Assembly (NCBI RefSeq): GCF_002307355.1
Contig: NZ_CP017481.1
Coordinates: forward strand, 3,596,001 to 3,660,000
Origin: Pectobacterium polaris
GTDB lineage: Bacteria > Pseudomonadota > Gammaproteobacteria > Enterobacterales > Enterobacteriaceae
Length of the DNA stretch: 64,000 nt
Direction: 5' to 3'
Shown: positions 8,272 through 16,449 of the stretch, piece after piece
Numbering within the stretch: the stretch's first letter is position 1
How the letters are laid out: each line of letters starts with the position of its first letter
Program-made: the position numbers and the translations under genes
Notes under the pieces: model-generated
What the model was told of the DNA's origin: nothing
What the model saw: the letters and a program-made list of their open reading frames with translations, nothing else
Databases searched by the model: none

Positions 8272-9522
8272 TCATTTTTTTGTGCTATCCCATAACTGAG
8301 GAAGATTATCCTGAATCAGATCAAAGAAATAAGTATCTATAGTGGAAATACTGAATAAAAAATTACTCATTGATGTATTCGAAAATAAGGAATCTGAGAT
8401 TATTTCCTCAAAACGTCCCCAAGCCTGATTTCCGATTACGTCATGAATACCACTTAAAATACTATTCATATCATGAGTAGTACCATTATAGTTATATGTC
8501 CCAGATTCCCTGAATTCAGATAACTTTTTGTCTTTGAACATTTCTCTCTCGTCATCGCTATCATTATCAGAATCTGTATCAACTTGATGAAGGTCGGTAA
8601 AATTAGCTTCAGTTTGCGTTTTACTCATCAATTGAAACCAAAACTCTGCACCATCGCCTTCAGCTGTAGATGCTGGTTTGTCCACCTTGGTTTGCTTGTG
8701 TCCATATCCAGGCACATCCCACTTTGTTTTTTTGATTAATTTATATCCGTATTTAGGCACTGTTTTATAAAGTCCATAAATACCTTTATAACTTTGCTTA
8801 TTAACTAATCCCATTCTAACAATCGAGCCTATTTCTTCTTTTTTTTGACAATTTCTAAAAAATGAATCCAACATCTCTGAAGTCAAAGCACCTTGGGTTT
8901 TATTTCTATTACCTGTGTGAGGGAAATTGAAATGTATTACATCGAATCCCCCACTATGGCTAGTTGCATCCACACCATGTTGAACATCTACACTATGATC
9001 CAATAATGAACCGGTATTGCCTCGTGTATTTGGATACAATCTTTCAACGGTTTCCCCACTTTCATATGATGTAGCCATTGTATGCCCACCAAAGTTGGGG
9101 TGTCTTCCGACATAGGAGTGTGAATAACTAAAGTCCGCCTCTCCATACATCACTCTTGAGGGCGGATATATCCCATCATCATATTCCTGATTATGTCTAG
9201 TAATATCAGGTTGGAACTCTGGTGGATCAGACCATACTTCGCCAACGGGAAACCATTTAAATAGATAATAGTTCCATTTCCATTTACTTAATTGGAGCAC
9301 GTCAGATCTTTCTATTTTTCCAAACTTGCCTTTAGGTGATTGATGATGTTGCTTTAGTTGTAGGTTATTATTCGCCATCTCTTGCAACTTTCTTCTCTGA
9401 ATTGTTTCAGGCCGATTATCAAAAAGTTGAAAAGTAGCCCCCCCCCCGCTCATCATTTTTGATTGGTCATACGAAACAGTTTTACTTTTATTTCCTTTCG
9501 GCTTATCTACGTATTTATACAT
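8272..9522 (-). CDS. Putative eCIS cargo effector 3, BMT5/DUF2431 Rossmann methyltransferase-like
   Basis: 416 residues; ATG at 9522 with AAAGG upstream. Residues 1-34 are the leader, with a run of ten G bases coding for Gly26-Gly28. DNRPETIQRRKLQEMANN follows from 35. Residues ~125-290 match the BMT5-like (DUF2431) Rossmann family as I know it: GEADFSYS at 128-135 (first glycine strand), TSYES at 151-155, GVDAT at 183-187, FNFPHTG at 198-204, then GY and PGYGHKQT at 271-278. In eukaryotes this family methylates a uridine of 25S rRNA. The tail after ~310 is acidic then hydrophobic and unassigned. Inference: cargo that may modify RNA or otherwise use S-adenosylmethionine in the target cell. 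AT-rich; lies between the DUF4157 gene and effector 2 on the same strand. Confidence 0.65.
   Translation of the reverse strand: MYKYVDKPKGNKSKTVSYDQSKMMSGGGATFQLFDNRPETIQRRKLQEMANNNLQLKQHHQSPKGKFGKIERSDVLQLSKWKWNYYLFKWFPVGEVWSDPPEFQPDITRHNQEYDDGIYPPSRVMYGEADFSYSHSYVGRHPNFGGHTMATSYESGETVERLYPNTRGNTGSLLDHSVDVQHGVDATSHSGGFDVIHFNFPHTGNRNKTQGALTSEMLDSFFRNCQKKEEIGSIVRMGLVNKQSYKGIYGLYKTVPKYGYKLIKKTKWDVPGYGHKQTKVDKPASTAEGDGAEFWFQLMSKTQTEANFTDLHQVDTDSDNDSDDEREMFKDKKLSEFRESGTYNYNGTTHDMNSILSGIHDVIGNQAWGRFEEIISDSLFSNTSMSNFLFSISTIDTYFFDLIQDNLPQLWDSTKK
9438..9447 (-). repeat. Ten-base G tract inside effector 3 (possible slippage site)
   Basis: Ten C on the plus strand, ten G on the coding strand, at codons 26-29 of the effector, before the DNRP motif. 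Gain or loss of one base would shift the frame and end the protein early. Confidence 0.8.
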
Positions 9523-9567
9523 ATATAAAACCTTTTAATTTTTATTTCTCGCATTTTATCGGTTGTT

Positions 9568-9587
9568 TTCAGCTACCTATAACAACT
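9568..9587 (-). promoter_or_regulatory. Shared upstream element of effector 3
   Basis: TTCAGCTACCTATAACAACT on the plus strand, about 46 bases before the start at 9522. It matches the element at 8169-8187 in nearly every base. It could be a promoter or mRNA leader element, or a trace of duplication of a leader module. Confidence 0.4.
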
Positions 9588-9620
9588 CGGTCACCGTAGA
9601 ACGATATTTATTAAGCCTAT

Positions 9621-10058
9621 TTATCCTCCCCCCCGCAACGCCCTTCCCCCCAGCACATCCGCCTCATGCTCCAGCGCCGGACTATCATTTACCGCCATTC
9701 CACCAACGGAAGTGGTTGCCGCCACCCGGCCCTGCGCCTGCTGCACCACATGCCCCAGTTCATGCGGCAGATGTTTTTCCTGGCCGGAAGCAAGGTGAAT
9801 ATCGCTGCCCTGCGCATAGGCATGGGCCTGCACGGCGGCCGGTTTTGATGAGTTATAATGCACCCGGACATTATCCAGGCTCATGCCGCTAAGGTTTTCC
9901 ATCCCGTTTTTCAGGTTATCGGGCAGCCCGGTTTTATTGGGTTGTCTTTGTACGGTCTCAGCACGATTGTCCTTAAGAGCGGCCGAAACATGGCTCGCTT
10001 TGCGCTGGGATACCGCCTGGCGGGTTGATTGCTGCTGTGGCTTCTGTTTTGTAAACAT
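9621..10058 (-). CDS. DUF4157 protein of the eCIS locus (HELGH zinc motif)
   Basis: 145 residues from the ATG at 10058, chosen for GAGG nine bases upstream; two earlier in-frame ATGs lack such a site. The N-terminus is Gln/Lys-rich, with DNRAETVQRQ at 30-39, the motif shared with the cargo proteins. The DUF4157 domain fills the rest: MSLDNVRVHYNS at ~59-70, HELGHVVQQAQG at 99-110, LEHEAD at 129-134. HELGH with the downstream Glu fits a zincin-like site. DUF4157 proteins are common eCIS companions, often far longer and fused to toxins; this one stops just after the domain, in a G7 run (RGGG-stop), so it is either a compact form or 3'-truncated. It lies 82 bases after the ATPase gene and 98 before effector 3. 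Confidence 0.8.
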   Translation of the reverse strand: MFTKQKPQQQSTRQAVSQRKASHVSAALKDNRAETVQRQPNKTGLPDNLKNGMENLSGMSLDNVRVHYNSSKPAAVQAHAYAQGSDIHLASGQEKHLPHELGHVVQQAQGRVAATTSVGGMAVNDSPALEHEADVLGGRALRGGG

Positions 10059-10140
10059 AATAACCATCCTCGTTATCAATCCAGCTGTGTCAGCCAGTTA
10101 GCTTTCCCACTTGCCTGCTGCCCGTGGTTCGACGGCGTAT

Positions 10141-11514
10141 TTATTCAAAAAACATTTTGTTATCTTTTCTGAACTCCTGGCGAATGCTGGCAATAATGTC
10201 GTCCTGATTCACTTTACGTTCCCCTCGCTGAATGGCGATTAATGCGCACTGGCGCAGGACGTTAATAATTTGCCCACCGGCAACCTCATAGCGGTCAGCA
10301 ATGGCGGGTAAATTGACATCGTCAGCAAGATCGCACGCGCCGTGAAAGGCGTTTTGCCATAGCAGCAGCCGCTCTTTAGGACCAGGAATAGTAAACTGCA
10401 CCATGCTCTGAAAGCGGCGGGTAAACGCCTCATCCATATTGGTTTTCAGGTTAGTGGCGATAATCACCGTGCCGGGAAAATCTTCTATCTTTTGCAGTAA
10501 ATAGCCCGTTAGCTGGTTGGCATGCCGGTCGTTGGATGAACTGACCTCCGAGCGTTTACCAAACAGCGCATCCCCTTCGTCAAAAAACAGGATCCACTCT
10601 TTGTAGCAGGCGGCATCAAACACGCGGGATAAGTTTTTCTCGGTTTCACCAATGTATTTTGACACCACCATAGAGAGATCGACGCGATAAACGTCCCGCT
10701 GCGTGGCCTTGCCCAACAGCGCGGCGGTCAGGGTTTTACCTGTCCCCGGCGGGCCAAAGAACACCGCCCGATAACCCGGTTTCACCTTTTTCGCCAGCTG
10801 CCACTCGTTCATCAACGTGTGGCCATGTTTAAGCCACGCATGCAGCTCTTCAATCTGCGCCATCACGTCAGCATCCAGCACCAGATCTCCCCATTCCAGT
10901 GGCGACTCCAGCAGATGAGCCGGGAAGCTGGCGCTTAATTCCGGGCGCAGGCGCTCACCGGTCGTAAAATAGTGCAACCACTCTTCATTTAAGCGATAAA
11001 TACCGGCCCATTTGGGCACCCCATCATCAACGGACAGCAGTTGGGTGACCTGTTCCGCCATCAGGCGATGTTTATTCGAGAAAATAGCCTGAACATGAGC
11101 GCGCCAGTCGGGGTCATTGGCGCTAATAAGAAAGTTGAGCGTCTGCCCGGTGGGAATAAAACCGCTAAAGGCTTTATCACTGACGCCGCCAAATTCCGTA
11201 AAGGGACGATCGATAAGGCTGTTAAGCCCAAAGAATATATCGAGGGTATCGGGTTTCACGCCCGGCGCCATGGCAAGCGCCAGGGCCAGACGGTCAAAAA
11301 TAGAGAGTTGCCAGTCAATAATCAGATCAGCATAGGGTGTGCCTTCCTGCAGATCCGGAGGGGGAATATCTGTCCAGTGGCGTTCATGCCCCTCTTGCTT
11401 TAAATAGCTGCAAATAACCTGATTAATGGCCTGTGACAGCCACGCCATCTCGCGGTAGAGCACAATAACGTTGTTTGCTTGTTGATGAATTCCGACGTCA
11501 GCTTGTGGAGGCAT
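10141..11514 (-). CDS. AAA+ ATPase of the contractile injection system
   Basis: 457 residues; ATG at 11514 with AAGGATG upstream. The N-terminal half is helical with no clear motif. The AAA+ module has Walker A GPPGTGKT at ~253-260, Walker B ILFFDEGDALFGKR and an arginine-finger-like EAFTRRFQ near 360, plus a small C-terminal lid domain. An ATPase of this class (Afp15-like) is a conserved eCIS component, thought to act in assembly or disassembly. Here it heads the leftward operon that continues with DUF4157 and the three cargo genes, and faces the structural operon. Its base composition matches the genome rather than the AT-rich cargo genes. Confidence 0.85.
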   Translation of the reverse strand: MPPQADVGIHQQANNVIVLYREMAWLSQAINQVICSYLKQEGHERHWTDIPPPDLQEGTPYADLIIDWQLSIFDRLALALAMAPGVKPDTLDIFFGLNSLIDRPFTEFGGVSDKAFSGFIPTGQTLNFLISANDPDWRAHVQAIFSNKHRLMAEQVTQLLSVDDGVPKWAGIYRLNEEWLHYFTTGERLRPELSASFPAHLLESPLEWGDLVLDADVMAQIEELHAWLKHGHTLMNEWQLAKKVKPGYRAVFFGPPGTGKTLTAALLGKATQRDVYRVDLSMVVSKYIGETEKNLSRVFDAACYKEWILFFDEGDALFGKRSEVSSSNDRHANQLTGYLLQKIEDFPGTVIIATNLKTNMDEAFTRRFQSMVQFTIPGPKERLLLWQNAFHGACDLADDVNLPAIADRYEVAGGQIINVLRQCALIAIQRGERKVNQDDIIASIRQEFRKDNKMFFE

Positions 11515-11733
11515 GGCACATCCTTGAAAAGAAGTACTTCAGGCTTAGGTCTGCTTTTTGCAAGAAGTGTATGCAACAAATCAATTATAGCACGTTACTC
11601 GCATTGGTTGATTTTTCAACACCTGAATTTCCCTCGGCAGGTGAAACCTTGGGGGTAAAAGGCCTTACCTAATAGTGGAGATACAAAATGTCTCCTCTTT
11701 GATATCAAGCTCCTGCGCCATACGGCAACAGAC

Positions 11734-11904
11734 TTGCCGCTTTCAAGCAGTCTCGGTCGAGTACAGGTATCCCATCAGATGAACGATCGTTATTCAGCAG
11801 ATATTAGCCCTAATGGCGTCCGTTACATCTGGCTACGCGAGAATATGGATACGATGGCCCTTAGGTTAGCCAAAGTGGAATCGCTATCTAATGTGATTAA
11901 ATAA
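11734..11904 (+). pseudogene. Remnant of an IS481-type transposase (helix-turn-helix part)
   Basis: In one frame this reads LPLSSSLGRVQVSHQ then NDRYSADISPNGVRYIWLR and ends at TAA 11902-11904. It resembles the second helix-turn-helix of IS481-family transposases (typically ...VSPSGVRSIWLRH...). The catalytic DDE core and both ends are missing. The remaining bases of the 11515-11985 gap hold nothing else I can name. Confidence 0.45.
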
Positions 11905-11985
11905 GAAAGCTATTTACCGTCTAAATAGCTTTCGTTATCTCATGCAATCCTGCAACGTCTCTTAAAAAATGAATACCATGTTTTT

Positions 11986-12486
11986 TTACCCTAACACTGG
12001 CGTACGTGTTTCTTTTGGTAGTTCCGGTTTCAATCGTTCTGGCGCAATTTGGCAAACCATACCTGCGATAAGTCCCATCATTGACTCTTTATGAAATGGC
12101 CCCCATTGCCCTATTTCATCCACTATTGCTATTACATCACCAAGTGCATAAGGCTGTGAAAAATAGACACGTTCGAATACCGCTCTTTCAAGAGAGTCGC
12201 AATTGATGACGTTAATAGCACGGGAGCTCATGACATAAATATCGGGGTTTTTACCGATCTTTTTACTTTCAGTATAATTATTGATCGTATATAGCCGACG
12301 AAGACGGTTATTACCCTGATAGGATGAGACATTACGCAAGTCCGCAAAGGTCAGAACTTGCTCATCGCTCATAATTTTTATCACTCCTGCTGGAGAGTTA
12401 CTTACATTTTCTTTCTTCAGTTGGCTGTGGTTGGTGCAGCCAGCCAGCAAAGCTAATATTGCAAATAGCCCAAAAGACTTAATCAT
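11986..12486 (-). CDS. Lipoprotein resembling surface-adhesin E family
   Basis: 166 residues. The N-terminus is a lipoprotein signal with lipobox LLAGC (Cys16). The body, with the pattern VLTFADLRNVSSYQGNNRLRRLYTINNY, resembles the surface-adhesin E domain found in small enterobacterial lipoproteins; this is a pattern-level match. Its start overlaps the stop of the upstream gene by four bases (ATGA), so the two are translationally coupled and probably act together in the envelope. The partner has no recognisable family, so the role is unknown. Confidence 0.55.
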   Translation of the reverse strand: MIKSFGLFAILALLAGCTNHSQLKKENVSNSPAGVIKIMSDEQVLTFADLRNVSSYQGNNRLRRLYTINNYTESKKIGKNPDIYVMSSRAINVINCDSLERAVFERVYFSQPYALGDVIAIVDEIGQWGPFHKESMMGLIAGMVCQIAPERLKPELPKETRTPVLG

Positions 12487-13091
12487 TTTTCGTTCCCTAT
12501 CAAGTCAGGGCGCAGAGGCAGTAAAATCTCATCTGTCACACTACCTTGTACCGAGCAGAGTAATTGTGCTTTATCCCCGCTGTCACTTAACAAGGCAAGT
12601 TTTTCCACACTTCCTTTCGCTGGAGCAATACCATTTGCAGCACCAGAGTTAAGTTTCCACATCTGGTCTCCGGGGCGTTTTATCATAGGGTTAGCGAAAT
12701 ACTCATCTCCCGCTTTTTGCCAATTTACTTTGGATAAAGTAGCAGCAACCTCTGCGGCTGAACCATCAATAATCAAACCCCAGAAGTAGTATTTTCCCAT
12801 TTCATCTAAATCATTCTGACGTATGAAATAGCCAGAAAGCACTAAGTTGTCAGATTTTACTGGCTGGGAAAACCAGATAACATCTCCTCCATTTTTGGGA
12901 GGGACAAACCAGGCATGGTGTTTATTATCAGTCTTCAGAAGCGCAGATCCGATGAATGTCTTCTGCTGGATATAAAGTTCGCTGAAGAAACGGTTATCAC
13001 AATGCAATAAACTTTCCTGGAGAGATTCAGCCTGTACTGATCCCATCACACTTAATGTCAGAAAGGTGAGAGGAAAAACCACTCGTTTCAT
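12483..13091 (-). CDS. Secreted protein of unknown function
   Basis: 202 residues. Residues 1-21 form a classical signal peptide ending VQA. The mature protein has two Cys (in LLHCDNRFF and LLCSVQG) that could form a disulfide. I recognise no family. It is the first gene of a two-gene operon with the adhesin-E-like lipoprotein, overlapping it by ATGA. Confidence 0.6.
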   Translation of the reverse strand: MKRVVFPLTFLTLSVMGSVQAESLQESLLHCDNRFFSELYIQQKTFIGSALLKTDNKHHAWFVPPKNGGDVIWFSQPVKSDNLVLSGYFIRQNDLDEMGKYYFWGLIIDGSAAEVAATLSKVNWQKAGDEYFANPMIKRPGDQMWKLNSGAANGIAPAKGSVEKLALLSDSGDKAQLLCSVQGSVTDEILLPLRPDLIGNEK

Positions 13092-13243
13092 AAAATATCC
13101 TTATCATTTAAATAAAATCATAACGCTAAACCAATTTCCACGTTATTTTAAATACCAGAACATGCACGTATGTTGACGGAGATCGTGAAAAACGAGCATA
13201 TAATGACATCACCGTCTTTGTAGCAAAATGCTAAAAATTTACT

Positions 13244-13810
13244 ATGGTCTATACCGCACAGTTTCTCGATACTGAATTTTATCCTGAAAGCACCATTCTC
13301 AAGATTGATATCAATCCGTTTCCTCATGGTGCCAAGCAGCGACAGAGCGTTCTCATCTGCAAGCATGATGAACCCGTGGTCATTCTCTGTATTTACGTTG
13401 AGATTGATGATAACGGTTATCTACTCGAGCAGTGCTTTCGCGATCTTCTTCTTAACGAAAATAAGATTGCATTATTGTATGGTCAGCATGTTCACCTATT
13501 CGACACCGTATCGCATGAAGTAAAAAGCATACATTTACACGATTATGTCGGTCATCTTTATCCAGTCCCAGACATCACCTCTGGCGTGCTCGGCAGCACC
13601 TTTCTTGCAACGACGTTTTTATACACATTTCTCATTAACGTAGACTCTGGAATCATCTGGCAATCAAAGCAATGTGCTATCGATGGCGTGATTATTAATG
13701 AGATTCAGAATAATGTGATTTATGGTTCGGGTGAATGGGCCCCGCCAGGTGGGTGGGAACCATTCTGCCTATCACTCAGTACGGGTCATTTCGTTAATAC
13801 CATCGAATGA
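13244..13810 (+). CDS. Protein of unknown function, possibly beta-propeller-like
   Basis: 188 residues, no signal peptide or membrane segment. Composition is rich in Val, Ile, Asp and aromatic residues in short strand-like blocks (ENKIALLYGQHVHLFD, NNVIYGSGEWAPPGGW), suggesting an all-beta cytoplasmic protein, perhaps a single-domain WD/propeller fragment. No family recognised. It reads toward the MFS gene, 12 bases away and convergent. Proteins of this size beside toxin loci are sometimes immunity proteins, but nothing here shows that. Confidence 0.5.
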   Translation: MVYTAQFLDTEFYPESTILKIDINPFPHGAKQRQSVLICKHDEPVVILCIYVEIDDNGYLLEQCFRDLLLNENKIALLYGQHVHLFDTVSHEVKSIHLHDYVGHLYPVPDITSGVLGSTFLATTFLYTFLINVDSGIIWQSKQCAIDGVIINEIQNNVIYGSGEWAPPGGWEPFCLSLSTGHFVNTIE

Positions 13811-13822
13811 TGAAATCCCATA

Positions 13823-15343
13823 TTACGTCCGCTGTCTGGTACTCGCACCCTCTGGTCGTTCACGCAGCAAAACGAATACCGCGCAGGCCGTCAGTACGGC
13901 GATCCCTGCCAATACGTACATGACAGTGATGAACGACTCCGCATAGCGTTGTGATAGCAGAGCCTCATGGTCGGGCAGGATTGACACGGCGGTATGCAGC
14001 TCTCCTAATGCGGTGCGGCTGGCCGCTTCCAGAAGCGCAGCCTGTGAGACCGATTCCCCCATCTCCAGCGCCATGCCATTTTGGATCAAGGTGGCGAGCA
14101 AGGCGCTAATCATGGCGATAGCGACACCGTCTGCGGATACCCGCACGGTATTGAAAATCCCCGTCGCCATGCCGATTCGTTCCGGCGTCACTACGCTGAC
14201 GGCCAGCGCGTCCATGAGCCCCCACGGCAGGCCGATCCCGATACCAATCAGCAACAGCGGTAAATGTAACGCAGCTCCTCCTTGAGCAAACCCATGCGCT
14301 AACCCGAGCAGTCCGCCCGCCACAAGGAATAGCCCGACGCTGCACAGCAAGCCGGGAGTGAACCAGCGCGTCAGCAGCGCCGCCAAAAATGGCACCACAA
14401 GCAACGGAGCTGCCAGCCACACCATCATCTGCCCTGCCTGCAATGCGCTGTAGCCGTCAATACCGATAAAGCGCCCCGGCAGCATCACAATCAGCACGAT
14501 GAAGAGGAAGGCGGGTGAAGCGGCCAGCACCTGTACACCAATAAATCCGGGAGAGCGGAAAAATCCCAAATCCAGCATCGGCTGTGCTGCCCGTCGTTCG
14601 ATAGCCACAAAACCAGCAAACACGGCAACCGACGCGAGCAACATGGCGATAACCATCGTATTGCGCCATCCCAGTTCCGGTACCAGCAGCATGCCGTAGG
14701 TAAAAAGCCCCAAAGCCAGTGTGAAGCTGATCATGCCCGGCCAGTCCATCGTGCCGGAGTTTGTTTCGCTTACCCGTCGAGTGCTTATCGCGACCAGTCC
14801 CCAGCCGAGCAGACCCACAATACCCGTTGCGTAGAAGACGCCTTGCCAGTTGCTGGCCTCAACCATCCATCCTGATACCAGCGGGCCAAAAGCCAGCCCG
14901 AGGCCAAAGGTGGTGCCCAGTAAGCTAAAAGCACGCGCGCGGGCTCGGCCAGCAAAAAGCGGTGCCAGCGATGACATCGCCGCGGCAAAAGCCGCCGCGC
15001 CGCCCAGCCCCTGTAGCAAGCGCAGTAGATCGATCCACAGTACGCTGGGGGAAAACGGAATCGCGAAGGTAAAAACACAAAACCAGGCCAGCCCGATCAG
15101 CCAAATGCGTCTGCGCCCGTAGATGTCGGTCAGGCTGCCCGATACCATCATCGCGCCGCCATAGCTGAGGATGTAAGCGTTCATAATCCAGCTAAGTTGC
15201 GCGGGACTGCCGCCTAATTCCTGACTGATCGCCGGTAGCACGACCGCCGGACCGGTGAAGCACAGCGGTATTAATAAGCCGGTGAGGCAAGCGGCCAGCA
15301 GTTGAAGCCAGATTCTGGCGGAGGAAAAAGAAAGTGAAGTCAT
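13823..15343 (-). CDS. MFS drug/solute exporter (DHA2, EmrB/QacA type)
   Basis: 506 residues from the ATG at 15343 (CGAGAAC upstream; the longer frame adds 13 residues without support). The many hydrophobic segments and length fit the 14-helix DHA2 group. Signature pieces are LSWIMNAYILSYGGAMMVSG near the N-terminus and the MFS loop GSLTDIYGRRR, followed by PLVSGWMVEASNW. Substrate cannot be told. It is divergent from a LysR gene with a 145-base shared intergenic region, the usual layout for an inducible efflux pair. Confidence 0.85.
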   Translation of the reverse strand: MTSLSFSSARIWLQLLAACLTGLLIPLCFTGPAVVLPAISQELGGSPAQLSWIMNAYILSYGGAMMVSGSLTDIYGRRRIWLIGLAWFCVFTFAIPFSPSVLWIDLLRLLQGLGGAAAFAAAMSSLAPLFAGRARARAFSLLGTTFGLGLAFGPLVSGWMVEASNWQGVFYATGIVGLLGWGLVAISTRRVSETNSGTMDWPGMISFTLALGLFTYGMLLVPELGWRNTMVIAMLLASVAVFAGFVAIERRAAQPMLDLGFFRSPGFIGVQVLAASPAFLFIVLIVMLPGRFIGIDGYSALQAGQMMVWLAAPLLVVPFLAALLTRWFTPGLLCSVGLFLVAGGLLGLAHGFAQGGAALHLPLLLIGIGIGLPWGLMDALAVSVVTPERIGMATGIFNTVRVSADGVAIAMISALLATLIQNGMALEMGESVSQAALLEAASRTALGELHTAVSILPDHEALLSQRYAESFITVMYVLAGIAVLTACAVFVLLRERPEGASTRQRT

Positions 15344-15459
15344 CGTTCTCGTCTGCAATAACGTGATGCCCAAAGACACCAACAGGGGTAATCGAGCGTT
15401 TGCGGCAGCTTAAGTCAAAGTCATATCGAGAAAAATAGGATAAGGTTATTAACACTTCG

Positions 15460-15471
15460 GACAAAAATGTC
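15460..15471. promoter_or_regulatory. Small palindrome between MFS and LysR genes
   Basis: GACAAAAATGTC, an interrupted inverted repeat (GACA/TGTC) 18 bases before the LysR start. A possible autoregulatory site; LysR sites are loosely defined, so this is weak. Confidence 0.25.
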
Positions 15472-15488
15472 TTAAATAGGTCAGCGTG

Positions 15489-16376
15489 ATGATGGATAAA
15501 CTGGGCAGCATTGGCATTTTTGTACGCGTGGCGGAACGGCTTGGGTTCTCCGCCGTATCGCGCGAATTGGGGGTATCACCCTCCTCTGTCGGCAAAGCGG
15601 TTGCGCGACTGGAAGCACGCTTGGGTGTGCGCCTCTTTCATCGCAGCACGCGAACGCTGGCATTGACCGCCGAAGGTGAAAAATTCCTTGAACGCTGCCG
15701 CCGCATCCTTAGCGAGGTCGAAGCCGCTGAACTGGAAATGACGCAGGCCAGCGAGACGCCACACGGTAAACTGCGCGTCAGCCTGCCCAGACACAGCAGC
15801 CTGTTCGAGCCTGTCATCGCAGATTTTATGCAGCGCTATCCGGCGGTAGAATTGGATCTGGATTTCTCCGATCGTTTAGTGGATGTCATTGGTGATGGTT
15901 TTGATGCCGCGATACGCACCGGAACACTGGCGGATTCAGGGCTCAAGCGCCGTCAGTTGGGCACGTTCCGCCGCGTTCTGGTCGGTGCGCCAGAATATTT
16001 TAAGGAACACGGACTGCCGCAACACCCGATGGAGCTTCAAACGCATATCTGCCTGCATTACCGCTTTCCCAGCTCCGGTCGCCTTGAGCAATGGCCGCTC
16101 CCGCTAGCAGCAGAGGAAAACGCCTACGACATTCCGCTCTCGCTGGTCTGTAACAGCATAGAAATGCGCATCCATCTGGCCCGACAGGCCCAAGGCATTG
16201 CCTGCCTGCCAGATTTCAGCGTGGCGAAATACCTGCGCGATGGCCGATTACAGACCATCCTTGATGACTTCACTCAAAATAGCAGCCCAATGTGGGTTCT
16301 CTGGCCTGCCAGTCGCGATCTGTCTCCCAAACTCCGGGCATTTATTGACTGCCTGAGTGAGAAAACATTTGCTTGA
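15489..16376 (+). CDS. LysR-family transcriptional regulator
   Basis: 295 residues from the ATG at 15489; GTG 15486 and ATG 15492 are alternatives. The N-terminal helix-turn-helix reads FSAVSRELGVSPSSVGKAVARLE with RLFHRSTRTLALTAEG after it. The C-terminal effector domain contains the LDLDFSDRLVDVIGDGFDAAIR strand typical of the PBP2_CrgA-like subgroup. It is divergent from the MFS exporter and is probably its regulator. Confidence 0.85.
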   Translation: MMDKLGSIGIFVRVAERLGFSAVSRELGVSPSSVGKAVARLEARLGVRLFHRSTRTLALTAEGEKFLERCRRILSEVEAAELEMTQASETPHGKLRVSLPRHSSLFEPVIADFMQRYPAVELDLDFSDRLVDVIGDGFDAAIRTGTLADSGLKRRQLGTFRRVLVGAPEYFKEHGLPQHPMELQTHICLHYRFPSSGRLEQWPLPLAAEENAYDIPLSLVCNSIEMRIHLARQAQGIACLPDFSVAKYLRDGRLQTILDDFTQNSSPMWVLWPASRDLSPKLRAFIDCLSEKTFA

Positions 16377-16385
16377 TGGTGAACC

Positions 16386-16427
16386 GCTCATCCCTTCAAC
16401 AACGTGAGGAACGTTGAAGGGATGAGC
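16386..16427. terminator. Bidirectional hairpin between LysR and MBL genes
   Basis: A perfect 15-bp stem, GCTCATCCCTTCAAC against GTTGAAGGGATGAGC, lies between two convergent genes, 10 bases after the LysR stop and 23 before the stop of the MBL gene. Confidence 0.75.
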
Positions 16428-16449
16428 TTAACTCTCGTTCCGCCCTGCT

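Noticed and set aside
9563..9892. Rightward ORF opposite the DUF4157 gene
   Set aside because: Pro/His-rich shadow of a convincing DUF4157 reading frame on the other strand.
13148..13366. Leftward 72-aa ORF upstream of the secreted-protein operon
   Set aside because: Mostly antisense to the gene at 13244, with no site or homology.
13244..13810. Immunity protein for an eCIS toxin
   Set aside because: It is 6 kb from the cargo genes and has no shared expression; eCIS toxins usually need none.
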